From contig NC_058513.1 in the NCBI RefSeq assembly GCF_020382885.2, positions 7,572,774-7,636,773 of the forward strand: a stretch of DNA of 64,000 bases, given 5' to 3'. This document shows, piece by piece, positions 31,651 through 43,499 of this stretch. The notes below the pieces were generated by a model. The model had not been told where the DNA came from and ran no database searches. It worked only from the letters and a program-made list of their open reading frames with translations. Each line of letters opens with the position of its first letter. Within the stretch, counting starts at the first letter, position 1. The position numbers and the translations under genes are program-made. This stretch comes from Scatophagus argus. Its lineage: Eukaryota; Chordata; Actinopteri; Scatophagidae.

Positions 31651-32204
31651 AGAGGGGTGGGAGGGGAGTGTTTTCAATCATTTCCAGTCACCTACCTGAG
31701 TCTGTTTTCTCTGCCATGTAAAGCAGACGGTACATGGCATAACAGGAGCAGTTTTGCCCCACAGTTTTAGAGCCTGGATGTGTGAATGTGGGTTATACCT
31801 CACTGCTAAGCATGCTTTTCTCATGTGCTTTTAATCTCATTGGTTTTCTTGCATGCTGATTTGATTATGATCAGGGTAACGCGTGCGCTTAAAAACTGCA
31901 GCGCTGTTCTGGTCGCCCCATGTGCCCCAGTATGGTACAGTATATTACCATCGCTTTTCTTTAAATGTGTCTGAAACGAGGCTTTGAAACAGCCTGGATT
32001 AACTGATGTATCGCGTTTCTAAAAACAAACCGCCTCTGAATCATTCATTAATTCACATTTGGCTCTTTCAGTGCGGGTTTGTGTTTTATGAGCGGAGCAG
32101 CTCCTTCCTGTGTGGTAGGAAAGAGTTAATAACAACGGGCTAAACGTGATGAGTGAGGGGACTCTGTGAAAAACAGCGAACCAATCCGCGTCAAGATTAA
32201 TACC

Positions 32205-32550
32205 ATGCTTGCCTGTGATTGGTCTTAAACTGGTCATTGTTGTTCAGAGCTCTAAACCCACGTGGGGGCACAGCTCCTTAATCGAGCTCTCATTTGTCGA
32301 GACCCCACACTCACTGTGTTATTGGCCAAGCTGCCGCGAGGAACTCCTCCCCCTCCCTCACCACCCCCGCCTTGTTTTTCCGTCCGAGAGGAAAGGAAAT
32401 ATCCCTCTCGCGAGCTCCATGGGCTCGCGCGGGCAGCCGCGCCGCCGCCGTGGTCGCTGGAGGCGCGCGAACTCAGATCTGACATTTCGCACCGATCCTC
32501 TTAATGGGCCAAGAATACGAAAAAACACGATGAGTAGATATGATATTTAA
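32205..32550. promoter_or_regulatory. CpG island, likely promoter of an unidentified gene
   Basis: This is the most CpG-rich segment of the window (for example CTCGCGCGGGCAGCCGCGCC), with a CACGTGGG E-box near 32260, an inverted CCAAT (TATTGGCCAA) and a nearby CCATGGGCTCGCG. Open frames cross it, as expected for GC-rich DNA, but none resembles a known protein. It lies 6 kb upstream of, and divergent from, fscn2. The gene served is not identified. Confidence 0.5.
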
Positions 32551-32876
32551 CTCAACGTCGACGTCTCTGGGCGAGGAGCTTACCGTTATTTCGTTTTATC
32601 GCCACTTTTCCAGAGACGATTGCTCTCCCTGCCTCCCTGTTTCCTCATTTTCTCTCCATAAAGAAGCCACTTGCTTCGCTTTCCCTTTATGCTGGACATG
32701 CACCGCACCGTACCGCACACTTACACACACACACACACGCTTCTCTATGTTATACGCTATGTGTGGTTTTGCAATGACAGGACCATTAACCTTTAATGAA
32801 TTAATTCTATTGCTAAAGATTAATAGGCATGGGAGCTTAAGCAAATTTAGTGTGTGAGAGTATAGCCTCTGTCCCA

Positions 32877-32904
32877 TATCTATCTATCTGTCTATCTATC
32901 TATG
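32877..32904. repeat. (TATC)n microsatellite
   Basis: Short TATC tandem with one TGTC variant unit. Confidence 0.8.
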
Positions 32905-34529
32905 TAGTTGCAGGTTTTCAATCTAAAGAAAAACAGATCTAAACATATCTCAGTATTTAAACTGAAATAAAACATGGACTGTGAAAACTAACTGTAAGAG
33001 AAAGAGCTACTGACATAGTTTGGTTTACGCAACACTATGACACATACACGCATTACCTGTCAAAGTCTGTCAGTAGGAACTGTTTTTGTTTTTATTCCTA
33101 TCCAGCAAAATAGGTTAATGACTCCTAAGTGCTCTCATGAAGAAACTACAATAGAATGAAAGACAAAAATGAATGAGCAGGATTTGCAGGAGATGGGCAT
33201 AAACTCTGTATGAGACGTTTTGGTGTTGTATTTTATTTAAACATTTAAACATTTTCCCCATTACCAGTCAGTTTCATGGCTATAAGTACAGCTGCTGTCA
33301 GTGATTATGTATTGACAGTATTCAATGGGAGTTGCTAGCTAAGGAAGAAAACAACTTAACATCTGTTTCCTTTGCAACGCTCCCTGCCTGATTCTGTACA
33401 TTTTTTATAACGATTTTATCATTCTACACAGTACAAACTACCTGATTTTCTAGTATTTAACTTTTTCCTTCCATAAACCAAATCTGAGTCTGTCTCCAAG
33501 TTGATGGTGTCAGTTAGCAGCAATTAGGGCGTATTTCTTGCAGCAAGCATATGAAAAGTAATCAGGCTACCCAAGAAGCTCACTAAAGACTTTAAACTTG
33601 TTGAATAATCAAATGTTGATTTTCAGTGCCAGGAAAGTGCAGTGTGTTCAATCCTAACAGTGTAAAAGCTTTGACGGGGAGTTCTTGAATGGTGACAGAG
33701 TAGCTAATTGTTCTTAAAGGTCGCTTGAAATAATATTTTTTTTAGAAAGTGCAGTTAGCTTTGAAATTGGACAGAATACTATACAATATTTCATGTTTCA
33801 GAATTTTTTGCATATTGACAGATATGTATGCTTACAAACATATCACAGTTTGTTTGCTCATGTGTGCTTTCACATTCTGCAGATTTAATTTTTGAGTCAA
33901 GTTTCTGTCTACCCGGTGAAGTCCAAAAGTCGCTCAGCTTTTATTTCTCTGTTGGTTTTTGCCATGGTCTCCATAAGCCTGTCAGATTTATCAGAGGGTT
34001 TTTGCTGAATGGCTGCCTACCTTTGGTGGGAAGATGAGAGCCACACAGACAGTGAAGATGTGGTCAGCAAAACCAAAGGGAAAAAAAAAGGATGAAGAGT
34101 GGCTAAAAGGCTCTGTAAGAGCTGCAGAGTTGATTTCATTATTATGAGCAACCCCTTTTCCTTTTCCCAAAATCATTTTTTCAGTGTTGAATGTGAAGTA
34201 TATGCTGGTTTGATGATCAAGAAAAATTTGACAGGCCGATAAATCACCAAATGTTACTATTTTTTATTAATTTATGTATGCACATGCATGCTTGCTTTTT
34301 GTCAGTGAAGGGCCAATATTCTCTTGAAATTTTGCCTTCCATGCAGCTAGCAATTCTCTGTGAGCCTCCCGGGCCAGCCACAGTGACTCTTTTGGGACTT
34401 CTACCTCGAGAACATCCCTTTCCTTAATTCCTTCTCTTGGATTGTTGAATAATTCTCCTAAACTTGGCTTGGATTGAATCTCCTGTCCATTCAGTTCACC
34501 TCAGAATCAAGATCAGTCAGCTTTTTATC

Positions 34530-34845
34530 GCCTCATCCTACGCCGGAGCCGTGCTGCGGATTTAGCTTGCTTCTGATCCAGCAGCAGCAGGCACGGCGGC
34601 CCTCGCTGTGCGATGGCTGCAGGAGGGGAGCTGGGCCAGCGGGGAAGGGGGATACCCCCTGTGTGCGCTCGGCAATTGTTGTCGTGGCAATGGTGGCCGT
34701 AGTGGTGGTTGCCAGGGAGATGGCGGTTGCTTGTCTGACCCGTCCCCCTCGTGCTGTCACCGGCATTATTGATGCACGCCGCTGCTCGGCATTGTGGGAG
34801 TGCAGGAGGGAGGGCCGAGAGGACAGCGGTTAATGAGTTCAGGAG
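34530..34845. promoter_or_regulatory. GC-rich complex block, possible alternative promoter or exon
   Basis: A GC-rich island (CATCCTACGCCGGAGCCGTG through GATGCACGCCGCTGCTCGGC) contains two GTTGCCAGG/GTGGCAAT X-box-like halves. A 119-codon frame crosses it but shows no domain and is probably fortuitous. It is followed by a pyrimidine-rich tract at 34860-34985. Confidence 0.3.
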
Positions 34846-34859
34846 GAACAGGGACTCTC

Positions 34860-34985
34860 CCTGCTCTCTCTCTCTCTCTCTTTCCCCTTTCTCTCTTACT
34901 CTCTCTCACTCTGTTTCCTCGTCACCCCTCTTTTTCTCTTTCTCTCCCACTCCCTCCCCCCTCCCTCTCTTTCCCCCCTTCATTT
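34860..34985. repeat. Polypyrimidine (CT-rich) tract
   Basis: Nearly all C/T over about 125 nt on the plus strand, with (CT)n sub-tracts. Confidence 0.85.
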
Positions 34986-35223
34986 CTCATGGGTGTCTGT
35001 CTTGTGCGAGTGTGCATTAAGAATGTGGGTCTCTCATGATCCATCATGGCAAAATGCACTTTCCCTCTCCTTCACATGCACACACACACACACACACACA
35101 CCTAAACGGCATACAGACTGTGCACTCAGAAAAACATGTTCTCCCACACCTTTACTCGAACAGTGTAACTGACTCATTCACAACCACTCCTTTCCCTCTC
35201 ACTTACACACACATGCACACACA

Positions 35224-35224
<1 letters not shown>

Positions 35225-35272
<48 letters not shown>
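35225..35272. repeat. (CA)n microsatellite
   Basis: About 24 uninterrupted CA units; a shorter CA run lies at 35083-35101. Confidence 0.95.
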
Positions 35273-35273
<1 letters not shown>

Positions 35274-37079
35274 TGCTGCCCTGCTGTTATGCCTGAAGCT
35301 AGGAGAGCTAGCAAGATTAATAATGACCCCTGACTCCCCACAGACAGACCCAAATATACACAGTTTGGAGAGAGAGACAGAATGAAGGTAAAGAGAATGA
35401 AGGGAAGAACAAGGTGAGGCCAAATGGTGACTAAAAATACACAGTTTAGACATAAAGAGAGAGAGAAAATGTATACAGTTTAGAAAGTGATAGAGATGAA
35501 AAAAGTAAGAGTGGAAGAAGAAGTGGGAGGCCAAACATGCAAAACTAGTGAGAGATGTAGCGGTTGGGGGACAAGAGAGAGTATGTCAACACTAAGTAGG
35601 CTGTATTTGTTTTTTCTCTGTATTGGCATTATTGAAACCTGAAAACTAAACTTGGAAATGGTCTCCAGGGAAGATAAAGCCACGGATTTTAGTGTGGAAA
35701 AGGAAAATTGAGCTGGAAAGCAATGGTGTAAGTCTGCTTAGGGTGTGTGTGTCAGGGGTACAATTTAGTGCTTTACGTCAGTGACGTTAGGGGAAATTTG
35801 AATGACAGATTAAATAAAGAAATGGCAAAATGGAAATATTAGAGACTGTAATGGCTGACATTAACTCATTAATATGGGTCAAGCTCTAAAAATGTTGGAT
35901 CTTACAATTCCCTCCACTCATCTATACTTTTCATCATGCCAGAATATTTATATTTTCCAAGCCCAAGCCAAGATCGAACTTTAGTGAACTCCTGCTAAAC
36001 CGTGGAAGAAATAAATCTGTTCTCAAAGGCTGTGTAGCAGGCCCACCTATAAACTGGTGTCTTTAATTGGTGCAGCATCTGGATGGATTTTCTCACCTTT
36101 CAAGAGAACCAGCCCAGCAGATTTCACCCTTAGCCAAGTCTTTCTGCAAAGCTTAGCTAACCATATAGCCAGATATATCTTCTATCTTCTCTGGTAGAAA
36201 AAGGAGAAGCAGATTTCCAAAAAACATATTTTTTCAAGGTTACAGAAAGATTGTGGTCATAGTTATAAGAAACCTTTAGTTAACACCTAGTGGAAACCTC
36301 TGGGGCTGAAAAATTAAGCCAAAAACTGTAGTTTTTCGATTGGCCACTTCAGGCTGGCTCCAAAAGTGAGTTAATCCACATAGTAAAATGCACAACTTTA
36401 TAGCAAAAATAAACACGGCCTAGTACAAAAAAACTGATTAATTCTCTAAAGCTAATTTCCCTGTTCAAGACAAATAACTCGCTCCTTTAAATAAGTTATA
36501 CATAATTAAGTGAGCAGCAGCTTTGAGTGAATGCTACCCACTATCCTTCTGCTGGGCATCACCTCAACTAATTCGAGAAGTCTGTGTTGCACCTCTTTGC
36601 CCATTTCTGGATTAGCCAACAGTTAGGTGGAGCTAGGCCCTGCCAAGATAGCAACTGCTGGAGCCACCACACTGAACTTCACAATGGCTCTTCAGAAACC
36701 TAAGGGTGACATCACAGATGATTATGGTTAAGACTGCTGGAAGGAAACAGGAAATGAGTAGTGACCAGATCGGTTGCCAGATTGCCAGACTAAAAACTGA
36801 GTCAAAGTCACACAATTTGTTGACCCAGTCCTCCTCTCCATGACAAGGTGCTTGTCAGGTAATGTACAGTCAACAACAAGAGTCAATGCCTTAATCTTCC
36901 TCATGAGAATGGCCTCAATACAGATGCTGTCAGTAATCTGTTTTTATGTTGATTTTACCTGCAGCAATATACAGAGAAAAGCACAATGGGGATGCATAGA
37001 CACAAAGTTACACACAAACAGTCCCCCTCTCTCTCTCTCTTCACACACACATACACACACACACAAAAGCACCGGCGTG

Positions 37080-37197
37080 GATTAATGTGTTTGGCTCAAC
37101 TATTTCATTTATTACTGTCGGAGCCCTTTTGTGATGAGGGCATTTTTCAGGTTGCTAAACATTATTCCCTCTCGGCCCCAGGCTCATCAAAGGATTG

Positions 37198-37228
<31 letters not shown>

Positions 37229-37470
37229 ATCATTGTGAGATTTACCTAGCCTTATGGTCGAACCAAGTCGTCAGTTTTTTTCTTTCTATTCTTCAGGGGA
37301 TTCACATCGCCATTTGTGGCTGTACTTAATGCTCCCTCCCCATTTGTCAACACAAGCCTATGCAGCTCGAAGCCTGTTTGTTTTGCCATGAAACATTTTT
37401 TTGCACCTCCATCATACCTTGAAATATTGCTGAGTGTGTTGTATCCATCAACATACCAAAAGTATCTGTG
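37080..37470. promoter_or_regulatory. Candidate conserved non-coding element or rare exon
   Basis: Complex sequence with little repetition apart from a (TG)n insertion at 37203-37229 (TATTTCATTTATTACTGTCG, then CATGGCAAAACAAACAGGCT on the minus strand). On the minus strand an acceptor (CTCACAG) and a donor (TTTCAAG/GTATGA) bracket 48 nt encoding RYFWYVDGYNTLSNISR-like sequence. I recognise no protein and prefer a regulatory element. Confidence 0.3.
37203..37229. repeat. (TG)n microsatellite
   Basis: About 13 TG units inside a complex block. Confidence 0.9.
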
Positions 37471-39139
37471 AGAGGGAAAAGAGAGGGAGGAAAGATGTGG
37501 AGAGGCAGAGAAAGAGAAGAGAAAGGGAAACAAGCGAACACGGCCAAGCCACTCGTCCCTGTCCTGATGTTATTCTCTCTTTCCCACCCCAGTGTATTAA
37601 AATGTGTTTATACAGTACTCCTATCAACTACAACACAAATTAATTAATTACATGCACATAGAGATATAAACTCAAACCAGATGGCATTGCTTCTGCTCTG
37701 AATAATGGTTCATGTTTGGTTCTGTTTTCACGGACTTGACTCTGCCCTCGTCTCAAGAAATAAATGAATTCATTGGTTTATTCTTGCTTTTGATTGTTTG
37801 CAGAGTAACGTTTGTGTTCTGTCCAGTGGGCTAATGTGTCTCAGTAACAAGATAATTAAATAAAATCTGTCTGGTTGTAGGGCCATGTAAAAGCCATTAT
37901 CATCTGTAGCCGTCTATCCAGCTCTACAGGACAACATCACCAAAACTGCAATAAGGACGTACTCCTTCAAGACACATTCAGAGAAGGCCAAAGACAAATG
38001 TGTCCAAGTAGTGTAGGTGTTTAGTACAGGTATGACTGAGTCTTTTACAGGAAAGTCTTCAAGCTGAGCTCACAATACTGAATCATCCTTGTCATTGAAC
38101 AAATCAGCAGTGGCTTTTGACATTGGAGCTCCTCTCTCTGCTTTCAACTGCGATTACTGCCTGGCTCAACAATCACTAAGGCAACTAAAAGCCACAGAAA
38201 CAATCATGATGTGTTTACACTGTTGCATATGAAAGATTACTGAGTTACTAACCCTATAAGCAGTGCTTGTATAGGCCTAGTTTTGTGCTAAGTGATGCAT
38301 TCACTTAGTTTGGGAACGAAGTGAACAAATAACATAGTCAGTAGGTTTCCATCAAATTCAGCTCAAATTTTTACTGAATTGCCAAAAGAAAGGGTAAATT
38401 AATATGCAAAAATTAATTTGCTTAGAAATGCACCCAGCGTTTAGCCTGCTCTGACCACAGCAGAAAAACATAATAGGTGTTACTTGCTCAGGCCTGACTG
38501 AGCTGACCAATCAGAGCACACTGGTCTTTTTGGGAGGAGTGTTTCAGACTAAATTGAGGTCCTACAGCATTTTAAAGAATAAGAAAAATAATTTGTTTTC
38601 AACATTAAAGCATTTAAACTCAGTAGACCCTCGAAATCTTATAGATCACCAATTTAGATCCGTTTAGATCTGAACTGTTTGGATATAAGATTATGATTCT
38701 GAACAAGAAATGTAAAAACGTGTCAATCTTCAGGACCTGTGTAAATGTCCTTGAACGCAACAAAATGGAAAATCACAGCCGCTACTGTGTTGCCATGATG
38801 AAATGATTTTCATGCTTTGGCCTTCGCCAAAGTGCTGGATGAATTGCTGATGGTTGAGAAAATAATAATGAGTCTTAAGAATAAGCTTTCATAAATTTAA
38901 AAATGAGAAAGATTTCTAGAAAGAAAGAGTCCTGGGTATATATTTTTTATGAATAGAAGTCCATACTACAGGTGTGACATCCACAAAATCTGCAAAATTT
39001 TGTCATGCATTCATTTAATGGATGAAAGGACCAGGAGTTCAAGTGGTTTCAAGTCAGAACTCCAAGGTGGACATACATTTATTGTAACAATAAAGCTGTT
39101 AAAATTTGTAGGAATACGGTCATAAAACCAGCCACACAC

Positions 39140-39560
39140 ATTTTAAGATACCTCTCAACCTGTCTGAGCCGCAATCTCAACCAGCACAGCTTGAACACTA
39201 CAAAGAAGGTGTTCAGGGCTGCCATTCACAAGCTGCCGATTACCAAGGCCAAGATGCAGTTGTTGCAAGGACCACAAAACTCAGCGTGCTGAGCTATGGA
39301 CAAGAGTAAGACGATCTAATGAGCTGTCTTGATGGTTCTCTTAACAGTGTCATAAGAGCCTGTTGGGTCCAATGCTTCCTTTGTATGACTTTACAACAGC
39401 CGAGGAATATGAGACCATTTTAGTGCATCATTTCCCCATATTCCAAGATGATGATGATGTCTGCATGCACACTGCTAGAGAAACTGAGGAGCACTTTCAT
39501 GGGCTCCAGAATGAAGTCAAACACCTTGTATTAGTTAAACGTTTTCCCTTCAGTTCAGAA
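39140..39560 (+). mobile_element. Tc1/mariner-type transposase fossil
   Basis: Broken reading frames carry RAAIHKLPITKAKMQ, the RAAIRKPLxTK region of Tc1 transposases, then FQDDDDVCMHTARET followed by LQNEVKHL, the catalytic-core FQQDNxPxHTAR region. Stops and frameshifts separate the pieces and no inverted termini were found. The element is an inactive relic, about 2.5 kb upstream of the CD22-like gene. Confidence 0.65.
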
Positions 39561-40748
39561 ATCCATCTATGCTATCTCTCAAAAAAACTGGAGGCTTTTT
39601 TTTTTTTGTTATCAAGCATGAATGTCCAGCAATCAAAACACACACTTTGTATGACAGCACTAGAAGCAGGACTAGAACTAAAATTATACAAACTGAATAT
39701 CCAGAGTAGCCAGTAAGGAGTAGAACCACTTAGCTTCAGCTGTAAATTTGGAACACCATGAACTCAGATTTTGAACCAAAAAATATCGGACAATTAAACA
39801 ATTAAAAGTAAAGATATCTTGTCTCCGATTGCATCTTTCAATCAAAAGTATTTCGCTCTACATTAGTTCTAAAAGTGTAATTAATTTTTTAGCTTATCTT
39901 GTGATCTATCTAAATTGAGTTCCAAGTCTTTGCCTCAGTTTAACAGGCTTTAAGTTTTTTTTAATCATTACATTTTCCACATAACTTCTTTCAAATCAAA
40001 TCAAAATATGAAAAAATAATGTCAAATTAGTTCATTTAAAAGTGCAGTGTGAAACACACTGCTCTATCTGTCAAAAGACATTAAAGTGGGTCCTGCGTGT
40101 GTTGCAAAGTATTCATTTAGCAGAAAGAAGTCATGCTTTTTCTTGAAACAGAAAGTGTCAGGATGTTGATGACAGTGCGATGTACTTTCCTCCTGAATGT
40201 TCGCACCACAACAATTCAGCATCGCTGTTGTTAAATATTTACGGGGTCACTGAACCTAAAAAAGTCATAAACATGTAATGATAAAATGTATGACACACTG
40301 CACTGGCACTTGCTAACGTCTCACTGGTTTGGCAGTGACTAAGATAATCACATTCTGGTTCATGACACAGTCAGTAGTTGAATTCAAGTGGTCAAATGAT
40401 AATCACACAAATATGAATGATCCGGTTTAATTTTAGGTATTTACACATACAAAACTCAACATAAGTTTTCTAACATTACTCAGGAAAATATAATGATTTG
40501 TCACAGCTGTGGTGTGGGATGTTGCCAGATTTGTGTCAGTGGGTGATGCAAGTAAGTGACAGAATCACGCACAGTTTATGATTTTGCACCAAAACTCATC
40601 TAAGTACCACCTGAACTGGCAAAAGTCTGCAACCCCAAAATCTAGATAAATCTGGTAGCCGTAGGAGGCTCATCAGTCTCCTGATGCCAGCAGTGTTTTT
40701 CAGTCGATACAGAAGGAAAACAATATTGTTTAAGTCGACCTACAGGAA

Positions 40749-41100
40749 GGGCGACATGGTGGTGCAGTGGTTAGCACTGTGGTTAGCACCGTTGCCTCAC
40801 AGAAAGGTTTGAGTCCAGGTCTGGGCCCTTCTGTGTGGAGTTTGCATTTTCTCCCTGTGTGGGTTTTCTCCAGGTACTCTGGCTTCCTCCCACAATCCAA
40901 AAAACATGCGCATTAGGTTAATTGGCTACTCTACATTGCCCCTAGGTGTGAGTGTGTGCGTATGTGGTTATCTGTCTTTGTGTGCGATTGACTGACTAAC
41001 AGTCCAGGGTGAACCCCACCCTCTCGCCTGTAGTCAGCTGGGATAGGCTTCAGCACCCCCACACAATCCTGACTGATAAAGCGATATAGAAGATGGATGG
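40749..41100 (+). mobile_element. tRNA-like SINE of fish type, copy 1
   Basis: Starts GGGCGACATGGTGGTGCAGT, continues with CTTCTGTGTGGAGTTTGCAT and ends in GGATGG. It is nearly the same element as that at 52131-52501, in the same orientation. The head resembles a tRNA-derived promoter. The family is abundant in percomorph fish; I do not assign its name. Confidence 0.8.
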
Positions 41101-42142
41101 CTGGACTTACAACAATTTGCGCACCTGTTTGTCAACCTCATCCAATCTCATAGTCCTTACATTTCAGTTGCTATTTTCATGAATGTAGCTAGCTATGTAG
41201 TAAGATGATGAGCCTACTCTTAACTCTGCCTAAGTTCTAATTGGTCGATTGTTAGCAGGAGCAACAGTACAACATAGTGAATCACTGTGATCCCTGTTTG
41301 AATTCTAAACAAATTGGGATGGGATAGAGATTTAGAAGCTGCCATGAGCAATTGAGGCTGAATATATGGCAAATAAAGTTTACACCAACAGACGGTGGAG
41401 AGACCGAGCCGATGTCAAAAGCTTGTGTCTAATAATCCTGTGCTGATAAATGAGAACCTGGTTGCTGTAAGTTTTCCTTATAACTCTCTGCACACTCTTC
41501 TAGCTAAGCTATTGATTTGCTGAGCTTGTGTATTCCCCGTACTCCTGTAAACTCTAAGCTCATAACACCTTTTAATATCTACTCTTTCTTCATTTCAACA
41601 AATTTGGGCATTTGTTCACAAGTGTGGGTGGGGAGTGTGAATCGTGGGGGGGGGCCTTCTACATCCGCATCATCAGGTACTTAACAAGTCCGCTCTGTTG
41701 TCTTCATGAACTCCTGACCAGGCGACGTGACAGTTTGAACTGTAAGTGTGAACATATATGTTATTTATTATTCATTGTGGTGTTTGTGACTTGTTAAAGA
41801 TAAAAACCTGTTTGACATGTCTAAACTGCAATTTCTTTTTATCTTAATAACTTATAGGGTAGTATATATGTGTTACATAATCTTAAGTATTAAGCATAAA
41901 CTACTTGTGACCTCTTTTGTTACTTGCACTGTTTACCCTCACTAAATATTATTATATTATATTAATAATATTTAATATTTAATAATATTATAACATTTTT
42001 AGTCTCTGGATAGAAATGTTAACATTTCTTCGCATGATATTTAATCCCAACAGCTAATTGCTTTGACTTTGGCTGTGTATCTGTCTATTCATATACCTTT
42101 TGTTTGTTAATTTTGTTTGTAGTGCATTTGAAGGAAGCACCA

Positions 42143-43330
42143 ATGTCGGGGGAAGCAGCAGGAAGTGTATTTTGGGCCTTATTTCTGGTGCTGTTTCCTG
42201 TGGCATCTACAGGTTCTATCATATCCTTGCTGTTAATGTTAGAGAGCTTCACCTCATCATCCCAAGAATGTTAAACAAGCAGTACAACATTTAACGCCTG
42301 TAAACTTTGTGCTTTTATTTCAGTTCAGCTATCATCACCTGTGTGTGTGACGTACAAACACACAGAAACCTGTGGCTTAAAGGGCTCATCAATAGAGTTT
42401 CCCTGCTCCTATCCCAGAATTCATCAGGTCATCTCAATATCAGGATGGTCCAAAATGTTGCATCCCAACATGAAACCTAAACCCTTGAAAGTGATGCCAG
42501 ATTATTCATTTCGAATGAAGTACCTTCAACATGGAAACAATGATTGCACAATGACACTTACAGACTTAAGACAGACTGATGAATCCATTTATTATTTTAT
42601 ATACAGTTTTAGAAATGATTCAGGATATCACATGAGGTGTAAAGGTGTCCCTGGTGTGAGACTCCACATTTTTGCCTCTCCTGTTAGCATCCTGGTGGAG
42701 AAGCTTGTTAGAGGACAGAATGTGCCAGTTGTAGACTGGACAGTGATGGAGGGTCAGAGGACAAGGCTGATTTGTGTCCTCACCTGTACTGCAAATATGA
42801 ACTCCAGCCCAGGCTACATCTGGTACAAGAACGGACAGCAATTAAACAGCAGCTTAACAAACTCGCCTTTTTTATCTTTGGACCCAATCAGTTATGAAGA
42901 CATGGGCAGCTATGTCTGCATCTTGACTGGCTATGAAGACCTTCCCTCGTTTGCTGTCAACCTCAGCGTCCAGAGAAGAATGATTGATGGTGGCGGATTG
43001 AATATGGTCATTGTACCAACACGTGGCTGTGATGTACAGAACTCCACAAACCAAAACTACAACAATTACCAAATACCTACAGGCAAAAACATCTTGAAAC
43101 TCTTCACAATGATTGTGGTCAGTGTTTGTGTTGGACTGGTCATTGCAATAATGGTGGCTACACTCATCCTTACAGTGAAGAGGAAGAAGAAGAAGGAGAT
43201 GAGACAATGTGCTGCTCCCAACAGTGACTACAACATGGCTCTGCATATCAAACCCATTCCTGCCGAATATGGCACACTGGATGAAGTTATTTATGAAAAC
43301 TTGTGCCAGCCTCAAACGTCCATGGCATGA
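42143..43330 (+). CDS. Siglec/CD22-like Ig receptor, type I membrane protein, 2 exons
   Basis: Exons are 42143-42212 (signal peptide, MSGEAAGSVFWALFLVLFPV) and 42324-43330, joined in phase 1 by GT-AG, giving 358 aa. Domain 1 (about 31-140) has siglec-type cysteines. Cys51 (EFPCSY) and Cys98 (NNDCTMTL) suit the B-E intrasheet bond, and Cys40 with Cys178 the interdomain bond. Domain 2 (about 160-236) has Cys174, Trp190 and Cys222 with the DMGSYVC motif. TM is about 281-308, then KRKKKK. The tail has Tyr326, Tyr339 (AEYGTL) and Tyr347 (VIYENL, a good ITIM that also fits the Grb2 YxN rule). It resembles the fish 'B-cell receptor CD22-like' family. Oddities: both Ig domains, TM and tail share one exon, and the F-strand residue that is Arg in sialic-acid-binding siglecs is Ile116 (YYFIY). 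A Tc1 relic and a SINE lie upstream. The ligand is unknown. Confidence 0.85.
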
Positions 43331-43441
43331 AAGCCTACTGCTGGTTTTTATTTTATCATATATTATAGTCCATATACACAGGGATCATTATTAATCGAAT
43401 ATTTTCCATCGCTGACTGATTTTTTTTAATAATAATTGTTT

Positions 43442-43447
43442 AATAAA
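43442..43447 (+). terminator. Polyadenylation signal AATAAA of the CD22-like gene
   Basis: Canonical AATAAA 112 nt after the stop codon, following a T-run. Confidence 0.65.
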
Positions 43448-43499
43448 CAAAAAAGTCTGTCATTTTGACAACTACATTTACTATGAAAAAGATTCCTCT

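Noticed and set aside
32209..32550. Open frames of 60-113 codons on both strands in the CpG island
   Set aside because: GC-rich DNA lacks stop codons. The frames are Arg/Pro/Ser-rich and resemble no protein.
39363..39716. 117-codon frame taken as a host gene
   Set aside because: It carries the Tc1 transposase FQxDxxxxHTAR signature and is flanked by other decayed transposase pieces.
40749..41100. tRNA gene because of the tRNA-like head
   Set aside because: No cloverleaf or intact boxes, and a near-identical block recurs at 52131 with a SINE-type tail.
42872..43315. 147-codon open frame on the minus strand opposite the CD22-like gene
   Set aside because: Antisense shadow of a real coding exon, with no domain of its own.
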